Assembly (NCBI RefSeq): GCF_011758565.1
Contig: NZ_JAAMOX010000001.1
Coordinates: 1,651,838-1,715,837, forward strand
Source: Lysinibacter cavernae
GTDB lineage: Bacteria; Actinomycetota; Actinomycetes; Actinomycetales; Microbacteriaceae
Direction: 5' to 3'
DNA: 64,000 nucleotides
The notes beneath the pieces are model-generated. The model was given only the letters and a program-made list of their open reading frames with translations, searched no databases and had not been told where the DNA came from. Positions 45,484-52,843 of this stretch are shown piece after piece (the stretch's first letter is position 1; each line of letters starts with the position of its first letter). A program made the translations under genes and the position numbers.

Positions 45484-46845
45484 TCAGGCGCGATTTGCTC
45501 GCTCAGAACGGCGGATGAGTTTGGCGCAGCCGCGGCGCGTTGACGGCAGGCCCGTCGCGCGGTAGGTCTCGGCCGTTCCGGCAGCTGTGAACTGCTCAAA
45601 CAGGTCGCCCTCGCCGAGCAACGCCCCGAGATAGCGGCACTGGGCCGGACTCAGCCGCGTAAGTTCGCTCCCCTCCGCAGGGTTTGGAAATATGCGAGGC
45701 AGAAACCGAAGGGTCTGGAACAGGCCTGTGCCCGACTGGCGCGTCCAGCGCAGGCAGCCGATACCGGCAACAACAAGGACGTCGGTATCCACGGTCGCCG
45801 CGGTCAGCCGAGCAATCATGTTGGGAAGGTTCAACAGCACCGTTAGATATTCCGGCCGGTCAAGCATCGCATCGAGTTCGGCCGCCTCCCCGAGGGCTCC
45901 GGCAAGCAGTGTGAGCGCGCGGGCGTCACGCGCGAGTGATGGTGACAGCGCCGCGGCGATGCGGGTGAGCCGGTCGGCATCCTCCAGATACTCCTCTGTC
46001 GGCTGGATGTTGCCCAGCGCCCGAACCAGCACCCGTCGGTCGGTGAGCTCAAGGACTCTGCCCGTGCTGAGCAACCGTCTCAGGCGTTCCCCGGTCGCGT
46101 CGCTCCAGGATGCCGCACGCCCGATCGTCTCGCTTTCGCCTGCTCCCGCACCGGCCGCTCCACCCTCGGATGCGTCCAAAAGCGCGGCAAGCCTGGCGAG
46201 GGCAAAACCGGCAAGCCCAATCGTGAATGGCGGCAGATCGTCAGTGCCGGCCCCTCGACCCGGTTCGGCGAGAAACCGGTCAATCTGTTTCCACCATGAA
46301 CGCGCGTGGGCGAAGATCTCCTCATAGGCCCAGGCCGCTCCGAGGTCGAGCGCATCCTCAACCTCGTCGGGCGAGGCACCGCCCCTGATCAGATCCGCCA
46401 GGCGGGCGCGCTGGTCGACTCCGTCGCGGAGGAGGATGTCCGAGAAGTCTTCGTCCATCGGCATCCCGACATCTGCGGGCGCGTCGGCAACATTTGCGAG
46501 GAACGTGAAGACAGCGGGGAGACCGTTGCGCAGCGCTGGATCGTTAAGACCTCTGACGAGTAGTTCTGCCACGGTGGCGGTGACCGGCCACGAGGTACTC
46601 TGGTGCAGGACCGTCCCTAAGAGGTAGCGTTCTGCAGCTCGAATTTCGACGGAATCTCCGAGCAGTCTTTCAAGTTCGTTGGCGGCATCTGTTGCCGATC
46701 CGTAGGCGTCACTCAGCCCGGAGAAATCGGTGGAGCCAACTTGCTCGCGGAAGGGGATATCCCCCGGCTCCACGCCAAGAAAACACTCTGTGATGCCGGG
46801 CGAGTGCGGCACATGCTCGGAGCTGCTCAGGCTCGAAATACCCAT
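45484..46845 (-). CDS. Hypothetical protein, predominantly helical
   Basis: A 453-residue protein without signal peptide or membrane helices. It is rich in Ala and Leu helices, like an alpha-solenoid or HEAT-type array, and has a Gly/Ala-rich linker near residues ~230-245. No motif or family was recognised. Codon use matches the neighbours, so it is probably real. The start is uncertain. Confidence 0.6.
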   Translation of the reverse strand: MGISSLSSSEHVPHSPGITECFLGVEPGDIPFREQVGSTDFSGLSDAYGSATDAANELERLLGDSVEIRAAERYLLGTVLHQSTSWPVTATVAELLVRGLNDPALRNGLPAVFTFLANVADAPADVGMPMDEDFSDILLRDGVDQRARLADLIRGGASPDEVEDALDLGAAWAYEEIFAHARSWWKQIDRFLAEPGRGAGTDDLPPFTIGLAGFALARLAALLDASEGGAAGAGAGESETIGRAASWSDATGERLRRLLSTGRVLELTDRRVLVRALGNIQPTEEYLEDADRLTRIAAALSPSLARDARALTLLAGALGEAAELDAMLDRPEYLTVLLNLPNMIARLTAATVDTDVLVVAGIGCLRWTRQSGTGLFQTLRFLPRIFPNPAEGSELTRLSPAQCRYLGALLGEGDLFEQFTAAGTAETYRATGLPSTRRGCAKLIRRSERANRA

Positions 46846-46909
46846 GGTTCACATCGTACTCTCGCGGCCCTGAGCGTCGGCCTGAGCGTGCGAGCGAGCA
46901 ACGGCGGCA

Positions 46910-46969
46910 ATCGATATGACTCAAATATGCCTATTTTGGCGCCGAAAGACACATTTGGGTCATCTCGAT
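46910..46969. repeat. Interspersed palindrome, family C, copy 4
   Basis: The right arm is intact (GACACATTTGGGTCATCTCG). The left arm has drifted to ATATGACTCAAATATGCCTA. It lies between the 45484-46845 gene and the end of the dispanin cluster. Confidence 0.9.
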
Positions 46970-47044
46970 TCGGGATGCGGTCGCCGAACAGGCTGCTGGA
47001 GTGGGCGTGTTGGTTGGGTGGTCGTTCGTTTTCTCATCCTGGCG

Positions 47045-47608
47045 CTAGCCGTTCTTGAGCAGGCGTTTGGCTGCCCTCCACGAGGCAAACGGCCGAAGAT
47101 AGGCCACAACCACGATGAAGTAGGACGCGACTGCCACAACAAAGGTCGCACGCAGGTCGTCCTCTCCCCGAGCAGTAATGACAGAAAACAGGAGCAGGAC
47201 AATCGGCGCCACAATGAGCGACACCGAGAGTATCCGCGCGCTGCGTATTCCAGCCATCGCAAAACGTTTCAGAATGTGTGGGTCTGACGGCGCTTCTGTG
47301 GCGGCGACGAAGATGGGTAGCTCTGCCCGGCGAATCTGCCAGACGGTCACAGCCCCGGCTCCGCACCCGCTCAGGAGGATGAGCCCAAGCAGCGCCGAAG
47401 GGACAATTCCTGGCGTTCCTGGAAGCACAACCGCAAGGAACACCATAATCGCGAGCGCCAGCAGGACGACCCAGGCGCCCCTTGCCGAACCCGTGTTGGT
47501 TGGCACCATCCACAGGCGACCGTCCCGAGTCTTGAGCATAAGCTGTTTCTCGGCAGTTCCAAGGCGACAGATCGACAACCAACGGGTATCCGGGGTGTTA
47601 CTGCTCAT
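47045..47608 (-). CDS. Membrane protein, last gene of the dispanin cluster
   Basis: A 187-residue protein with about four hydrophobic segments in two pairs (~45-90 and ~125-170). Family unknown. The ATG at 47608 overlaps the end of the upstream gene by 11 bases, which favours co-translation. Confidence 0.65.
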   Translation of the reverse strand: MSSNTPDTRWLSICRLGTAEKQLMLKTRDGRLWMVPTNTGSARGAWVVLLALAIMVFLAVVLPGTPGIVPSALLGLILLSGCGAGAVTVWQIRRAELPIFVAATEAPSDPHILKRFAMAGIRSARILSVSLIVAPIVLLLFSVITARGEDDLRATFVVAVASYFIVVVAYLRPFASWRAAKRLLKNG

Positions 47609-48245
47609 GTGCTGCTCCCCGTTCATCGGTTCCGGATGGCTTGCCACGTTTAGCCCGCTCGCGCTGCGCCCGACGGTTGGCCTTACGTTGGCGGTTACGG
47701 CGGTTGGCGGTGACTTTTTCGATAGCCGGTTCGGCAACCACCTCAAACGCGACCCTGCCCCAGCCTCCGCTGCCCCAGTTAATCTGGTTGGCGAGGTCGG
47801 GAGCGTGCTTAGTGATGACACGCTTCCACAGCATCCCTCGTCTGTGCTCAGCGACCCGGATCACCACGATACAAAAGACAGCGTTCAGCGAGAAGGTCAC
47901 AAGGACTGCGACAAGCCGCTGGGTCATGAGATCGCTGTCCGTTGTGAGGGCGAACCTGATGATTGAGTAAACGGCTGCAACAGAATTAACGGAGATCAGG
48001 GCCCAGAGCCAGATGGGTGTCTCCCGGAATTTGGGTTCGCCAAGCGCCTCGGCGGCCGCACGCGCTTGGCTACCGAGCGTCGACTCCTTCGGGATGGGCA
48101 GCTGCAGGTAGTCGATAAAGAGGTGCGCAGCGGCAAGCTCGCGCTGGACGCCAACCGCTTTGATGCCAAAGGCGACCCAGATCGCAAACGTGGCGATCAC
48201 GCCCACGATAGCTGGCAGGAGGTCTCCGTCATTCATCTCAATCAC
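47598..48245 (-). CDS. Membrane protein with basic C-terminal tail
   Basis: A 215-residue protein with hydrophobic segments at ~10-30, ~78-98 and ~112-130 and an Arg/Lys-rich tail (NRRNRQRKANRRAQRERAKR) that may contact nucleic acid or lipid head groups. The GTG at 48245 overlaps the upstream stop (GTGA); the ATG three codons later is an alternative. Family unknown. Confidence 0.65.
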   Translation of the reverse strand: MIEMNDGDLLPAIVGVIATFAIWVAFGIKAVGVQRELAAAHLFIDYLQLPIPKESTLGSQARAAAEALGEPKFRETPIWLWALISVNSVAAVYSIIRFALTTDSDLMTQRLVAVLVTFSLNAVFCIVVIRVAEHRRGMLWKRVITKHAPDLANQINWGSGGWGRVAFEVVAEPAIEKVTANRRNRQRKANRRAQRERAKRGKPSGTDERGAAHEQ

Positions 48246-48955
48246 TCGCCCTCTCTGCCCGCGCTACGGCCCAATGGTTGACCCTCGTCGTGCTCCTCGC
48301 AGTTCAAAACGTCCGTGCCGGTGACCCGTGAAATCACCACACCACCTTGCGTGAGTTCGCAGCTCAGTTGCGCTCCAGGGGTCTCTGACCGGACAGTCAC
48401 ATCAAACCGCGATTCGCGGGACGCGTCAACCAAGAACGTTCGGTCGAGCGTCCCCGAAAATGCTTGATCTGGCTGTCCTGCATTCGTGAACGGATAGCCA
48501 CCAGCAACGCCATATACCTCAAAGCTCGCGGCTCCCGATTCAACGGTCAAGCGAATGGTGAATTCGGTTGGCGTGTCGCCGAGTGCCAGGTCACTGCTGT
48601 ACCTGTTCACCGGAACAATCCGTGATGTGTTCAACCCGTTTTCGAGGAGCGGAGACGGCGGAGAAACCGCGATTACGAGCAAAGCGACCCAAGCAGCCAG
48701 CAGCCCAACACAGATTCCCCACACGGAGATGCGGCGTGATTTGCGGAGCGCTCTCGAGGCCGCGGCCGCATCCAGCCGCTCGGCAGCCCGCAACGCAGAC
48801 GCTGCTTCTCGTACGGCAAATATACCCAGCGGCCAACACAGAACGAGCGCAACGGTCGGCAGAATTACAAGTGATTTCGGGACGCGAGGTGACAGCGCTG
48901 TTGTGTGCGCTGGTGTGGATTGCCTAAAGTTCGGTCCGTCCATGCGAGCGAACAC
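48242..48955 (-). CDS. CD225/dispanin-type membrane protein with C-terminal beta domain
   Basis: A 237-residue protein. The N-terminal half has the dispanin layout: first helix LVILPTVALVLCWPLGIFAV, then a helical loop with RAAERLDAAAASRALRKSRR, then a second helix. The outer part (residues ~105-220) resembles the beta-rich, MmpS-like region of the paralogue at 49524-50651. Function is unknown in bacteria. The start at 48955 shares one base with the upstream lipoprotein stop; the ATG at 48943 is an alternative. Confidence 0.75.
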   Translation of the reverse strand: MFARMDGPNFRQSTPAHTTALSPRVPKSLVILPTVALVLCWPLGIFAVREAASALRAAERLDAAAASRALRKSRRISVWGICVGLLAAWVALLVIAVSPPSPLLENGLNTSRIVPVNRYSSDLALGDTPTEFTIRLTVESGAASFEVYGVAGGYPFTNAGQPDQAFSGTLDRTFLVDASRESRFDVTVRSETPGAQLSCELTQGGVVISRVTGTDVLNCEEHDEGQPLGRSAGREGE

Positions 48956-49392
48956 TACCGCGACGCCGTTGGGAACTGGTCGTTGCCAACAGCCAAGACG
49001 TCTTGCTGAGTGATGTGGTTCATCGCTTCGATGATCGGGTCGTAGCGGTTGTTCTCCACGTAGAGCGTCACCGTACGGTCACCGATATGCAGTTCGGCAA
49101 AGCCGCTCGAGCAGTCCATGCAGTCGAGGTCGTCAGATTCGTCTTGCGGAAGACCCGCACGCAACAGCGTGTCGAGCGCATCCTCAAGGCCTTCCGGCTC
49201 ACCGGACACGGTGACCTCCTCGTCCCCGCCCGAGCTGAACCGAAGTTCGTAATCGTTCGTGGTGAATTCAACCGATATCGCCCCCAGTTGCTCGTGAGAT
49301 AAGGCACCGCCACGGACATACTGCAGCGTCCCGCTTGTGACAGCGGCAGGATTCACGAACGAAGCGCAGCCGCTCAGGGCCACACACAACAC
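48955..49392 (-). CDS. Putative lipoprotein; no canonical start codon where the signal peptide should begin
   Basis: A secreted protein of about 145 residues counted from the GTG at 49392. The lipobox LSGC lies only eight codons after that GTG, too short for a signal peptide. The frame stays open upstream to 49455 and encodes RKKRAITTYRSWIAAALAAV, a perfect basic-plus-hydrophobic signal sequence, but contains no ATG, GTG or TTG; an ATC at 49434 is the best-placed initiator. The mature part carries two Cys (LDCMDCSSG). Alternatives are a sequence error or a frameshift from the ATG at 49417. Confidence 0.6.
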   Translation of the reverse strand: MLCVALSGCASFVNPAAVTSGTLQYVRGGALSHEQLGAISVEFTTNDYELRFSSGGDEEVTVSGEPEGLEDALDTLLRAGLPQDESDDLDCMDCSSGFAELHIGDRTVTLYVENNRYDPIIEAMNHITQQDVLAVGNDQFPTASR

Positions 49393-49523
49393 CGCAGCAA
49401 GCGCGGCGGCGATCCATGATCGATACGTAGTGATGGCTCTCTTCTTTCTCCCTCAACAGCAGACGCCAGCCCGGCCGGGAGCGGATGCCCCCGACCGCGC
49501 TGGCGTCGTTACCGTTGCAGGGA

Positions 49524-50651
49524 TTAGTGCCCGGCGTTTTGCAGGGAACCGGTGGTCTGACCCTCGGCCACGTGCACGAGGCAGGTGATCTCGCGGTCGC
49601 CCATCATCCAGTTCAAGGCCTTCGGGTACATGTACGAACCGGCCAGGTCAGAGTAGGCAAACGGTACACCAACAAAGTTGGTGAAGGCATCCCCCGAACA
49701 AATCGAGTCTGCCTGAGCGGTAAGCGCCTCATCGCCAGGGTAGTCGCCCTCTGGGAGCGTCTCTACGTGGGTCACCTGGCCGTCGTGTGCGCCAGCGCAG
49801 TCGGCCTTCGTCGAGGATGTGCCCGCATTTGTCGTGACGGTTGTCAGGCAGTCGCCAACCGCAAAGCTGGGTGCGGTGAAGGCGCTCGACGTGGGCGACT
49901 CGCTTGGGGTCGCAGCCGGGGTTTCGGTCGGCTTCGCGTCACCCTCAATCTCGGTGTAGAAGCTGCAGTACGTCGAGTCAACAGCGGTCTGCTTCGTCTG
50001 GAGCTCGCCGTCAACGGTGAACTCACAGCTGACTGTCGCGCCGGGCGTGGCCGAGGACACGTTAACCGTGAAGTCTTCGCTGTCCTTATCGATCAGGATG
50101 GTCTTGGTCAGTGAACTCTCAAATTCGCTGTCGGGCAGGTCGTAGTTCTCAAAATCCGTGCCGCCAAGGATGCCGGTGAAATCGTGCGTGGCGGTTCCCT
50201 CGTCCACCGTCAGGGTAAAGACGATTTCGTTGGTGGGACCGTCGGCCGAGACCTCAGAGTATGTTGGTGTCGGCTCATCCGGTGTTGCCAGTGTTGTGGC
50301 AATCCCCAGCGTCACAATGACGAGGATGATACTGAGCAGCCAGCCAAGTGCGCCAACGCAGGTCGCGATGATCGACAGCGTCTTTGCGCTGCGAGCATCC
50401 TGCGTCGCGGTTGCGTAGTCAGCAACGGCGAGCGCTTTGCGCGCCGATACTGTCTTCAGAATTCCGAACAGTCCAACGGGCCAGAAGAGAACCGTGGCGA
50501 TAATCGGGAAAACGAGTGACGTTTTTGGCGCCCCTTGGGTTGGTGCCGGCGGGAAGTTAGCCGGCGGGAGGTTGCCAGGTGGCACGTCGCCCAGCGGGCC
50601 GCTGGGATAGGTTGGTGGCTGTTGGCCTTGGTTGTCTACGCCGTTCTCCAT
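49524..50651 (-). CDS. Dispanin-type membrane protein with septum-formation domain
   Basis: A 375-residue protein. A Pro-rich N-terminus leads into a CD225/dispanin-like segment (FPIIATVLFWPVGLFGILKTVSARKAL, then a second helix LGWLLSIILVIVTLG). An extracytoplasmic MmpS-like beta domain follows (~125-220). The C-terminal ~110 residues match the septum-formation family pattern: VGDCL, DCAGAHDGQV, YPGDEALTAQADSIC and GDREITCLVH. The family role is inferred from mycobacterial septum-linked proteins. It heads the minus-strand cluster down to 47045. Confidence 0.8.
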   Translation of the reverse strand: MENGVDNQGQQPPTYPSGPLGDVPPGNLPPANFPPAPTQGAPKTSLVFPIIATVLFWPVGLFGILKTVSARKALAVADYATATQDARSAKTLSIIATCVGALGWLLSIILVIVTLGIATTLATPDEPTPTYSEVSADGPTNEIVFTLTVDEGTATHDFTGILGGTDFENYDLPDSEFESSLTKTILIDKDSEDFTVNVSSATPGATVSCEFTVDGELQTKQTAVDSTYCSFYTEIEGDAKPTETPAATPSESPTSSAFTAPSFAVGDCLTTVTTNAGTSSTKADCAGAHDGQVTHVETLPEGDYPGDEALTAQADSICSGDAFTNFVGVPFAYSDLAGSYMYPKALNWMMGDREITCLVHVAEGQTTGSLQNAGH

Positions 50652-51163
50652 GGCTGTGTGTGCTCCTGATACGTGGTGTCGTGTGTGCGGGCCGATTTTC
50701 CCGGCCCACTGTGTATAGACAGAAGCAGGGTGAAAATCTTACGGCGGGAACAGCAAATTTATGCCACTATCGGCACTTTCTCAGGCATCGAGGTGCGTCG
50801 CAAGCGACAGCGCCGCTGGAATGAATCACCCTGTTGTCGTTTGAAACATCGATGCGGCTCTTCGTTGCAGAACCGGCACAATCAGGCCAATCATGATTCG
50901 TTACGTTCTGCGGGTCCGAGCGTTCAACGGGCATTCGCAAAAACACTGCAACGACGCGCATAAGCAACGATCCGTTTTTCTCTCTTAACTGGTGTGACGC
51001 AGGTCATTGCATCGCCACCGTTTCTCCATGGCCCCACACCTGACGGTGGCGATGCTCCCATTTACTCATGAACATGAGCCCGGCACAGCGGATACGTCCG
51101 GCTGCTCTACCGCGAATCGGCCGGCGCGCACCAACTGGCCGAGTTTCCCCTCGCCCCGATGTT
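50652..51163. other. 512-bp space with no gene recognised
   Basis: Downstream of the sigma-factor operon and upstream of the dispanin cluster, which is read the same way. It should hold the promoter of the dispanin cluster; the stretch ~50730-50780 is relatively A/T-rich. No hairpin longer than a few base pairs and no RNA gene was seen. Confidence 0.5.
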
Positions 51164-51502
51164 CTAGGCCGGGCGCTCTGGCAATTCGTCGTTCGCCGAC
51201 CGGTAGCCCTGCTCACGCCGAGAATCAGGAATCTGCACACCGAGCTCTTCTTCGAGCTGGCGCCTGAGCTGGAATCCCTCTGCCACATACGGCGCGTACT
51301 GGATCGCAATCGCCATGACCTCGTCTTGGTCTGACCGCTCCAGCGTTGTCCATTCGCCGGAACGTCGAAGGAGTTCCTGGAGGGCACGCAATATTTCAAG
51401 CGCCTGCAGGCGGCCGACGGCACCCGCCACTTCCCCAGCCCGTACAGCCGTTTCGAGCTGGCGAAGCTCGATAATGAGGCTGTGCACTGTAGAAACGGCC
51501 AT
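51164..51502 (-). CDS. Helical hypothetical protein downstream of the sigma/anti-sigma fusion
   Basis: A 112-residue, all-helical, soluble protein with no recognised family (for example LQALEILRALQELLRRSGEW, FQLRRQLEEELGV). AGAGGAA lies five bases before its ATG. The gene begins 17 bases after the sigma-fusion stop and is very likely co-transcribed with it. It could be a small regulator, but nothing in the sequence proves this. Confidence 0.65.
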   Translation of the reverse strand: MAVSTVHSLIIELRQLETAVRAGEVAGAVGRLQALEILRALQELLRRSGEWTTLERSDQDEVMAIAIQYAPYVAEGFQLRRQLEEELGVQIPDSRREQGYRSANDELPERPA

Positions 51503-51519
51503 CCGGATTCCTCTCGTTG

Positions 51520-52764
51520 TTATTCCATCGTAGGCGTCACCGTGACGGTCAGCGCATCGAGCGTCTTCCCCTCCGCGACAGTGACGCTGTATGTTCCTGC
51601 GCGCGTCACCTCAACGGCCTGCGTCTGCGCCGAATCCAAGAGGACAACGGGCGAACCTTCCGCCCTCAGCTCGACACGAACCTCGCACGACGGGCCACCA
51701 TCAAGCACACGCCAGATTTCCGAACGGTCGTCAACCGGTTCTCGCTGGATTCCACACGCGGGTGTGCCTATCAGCAGCGAGGGCTGAGCCGAGGTGGTCC
51801 CCTTTCCGATGGTGATGGAGCTGGCTCGCGCTGGTGAGGCATCCGCCCAGAGCTGGCTCACGACCACGCCAACGACGGAGGCGGCGATCAGGGGCACCGC
51901 AACTATGGCAACCTTGAGCGGAATGCTCAGCCCAGCGATCACGGTGCCGAGGGAAGCCGCGGCCGGGGTCGTCGCGAGGGAATCAGCCCCGAGGGTGCCA
52001 AGCCCGGCCAGCAAAATAATACTGAGCAGTGCCTTATCGGAGCCCATGAGTCGGGAGAACACAACGGAACAGTGCCGACAGGATGCGAGGTGCGCGTCGA
52101 GTTCTGGCGCAATCGGGTCCAATCGCTCTTTCTTACTTCGCCTGGCGATACCAAGCAAAAACGGGGCCATCTGTTTGCATTCCGGGTTTCGCGCGGCGTT
52201 GAGGGATACCCCAACGAAGGCTTCGCGAAGCTGCCGGGCTGCCGCCTGATACAGCCGCGTGACGGTGATTGGGTTGAGACCGAGTTGCTTCGCTAGCTCG
52301 CGCGAGGTCTCGCCCTCAACAACGCGGTGCCACATGATCTGTTGCGCGCGAGGCTCAAGCTGATTGAAGGCCTCCCCCAGCCACTCAGACGTTTCGGCCC
52401 TGTCGTTAAAATGCTCGTGCTCGAAGAGCCTCGCGACCTCAAGGGGGTCCCTCGATTGCTCATTTGATTGGCGGATTCCTCCGCTAATTCCGACGTTTCT
52501 GATCGTCGACGCAAGGTAGTGCCCCATTGAAACGGTCGGGCCGTTCCCTCGCCCAATGGTTTCGAGGATGCGGGTGAACGACTCAAGAACAAGGTCTTCA
52601 GCAAGTTCGGGAGTATCTACGTAGCGGTACGCATACGCAAAGGCTACTTTTTGGTACTTTTCGAAGAGCAACCCGTACGCTTTGGGGTCGCCTGAGCGAT
52701 GCCTGGCCAGCAGCTCTTGGTCATGCTCAAAGCCGGGCGTGTACGTTGTCTCTTCGTTTTCCAT
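51520..52764 (-). CDS. ECF sigma factor fused to a membrane-bound zinc anti-sigma domain (module A)
   Basis: A 414-residue single chain. Sigma region 2 spans ~15-92 (AYGLLFEKYQKVAFAYAYRY, DLVLESFTRI) and region 4 spans ~128-182 (LGLNPITVTRLYQAAARQL). Next comes a zinc-binding anti-sigma motif with Cys196 and H-x3-C-x2-C (His225, Cys229, Cys232). Two hydrophobic stretches (~246-262 and ~284-306) and a C-terminal beta-rich domain with two Cys (~337 and ~360) follow. The start at 52764 has GGGGGA upstream. It directly follows the giant surface gene 52844-59119. The paralogue at 59401 keeps every zinc residue at the same number. Regulated release of the sigma part by proteolysis is the likely but unproven mode. 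Confidence 0.88.
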   Translation of the reverse strand: MENEETTYTPGFEHDQELLARHRSGDPKAYGLLFEKYQKVAFAYAYRYVDTPELAEDLVLESFTRILETIGRGNGPTVSMGHYLASTIRNVGISGGIRQSNEQSRDPLEVARLFEHEHFNDRAETSEWLGEAFNQLEPRAQQIMWHRVVEGETSRELAKQLGLNPITVTRLYQAAARQLREAFVGVSLNAARNPECKQMAPFLLGIARRSKKERLDPIAPELDAHLASCRHCSVVFSRLMGSDKALLSIILLAGLGTLGADSLATTPAAASLGTVIAGLSIPLKVAIVAVPLIAASVVGVVVSQLWADASPARASSITIGKGTTSAQPSLLIGTPACGIQREPVDDRSEIWRVLDGGPSCEVRVELRAEGSPVVLLDSAQTQAVEVTRAGTYSVTVAEGKTLDALTVTVTPTME

Positions 52765-52783
52765 TTGTCCCCCTACTGACATA

Positions 52784-52820
52784 ACCGTGTGAGAGCCGCA
52801 CGCTACGACCCTCACACGGT
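52784..52820. terminator. Hairpin between surface gene A and its sigma-fusion gene
   Basis: ACCGTGTGAG (52784-52793) and CTCACACGGT (52811-52820) pair perfectly around a 17-base loop, 23 bases beyond the surface gene stop. The equivalent place in module B holds a hairpin at 60692-60730 with the core ACGGTGTA. It could partly terminate transcription so that less sigma than surface protein is made. Confidence 0.65.
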
Positions 52821-52843
52821 GTTCTTCCGTTATGCCGCGCCCA

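Noticed and set aside
51004-51423. 139-codon minus-strand frame overlapping the 112-residue protein
   Set aside because: The overlapping 51164-51502 frame has the better ribosome site, directly follows the sigma-fusion stop and has normal composition; this one is Arg/Ser-rich.
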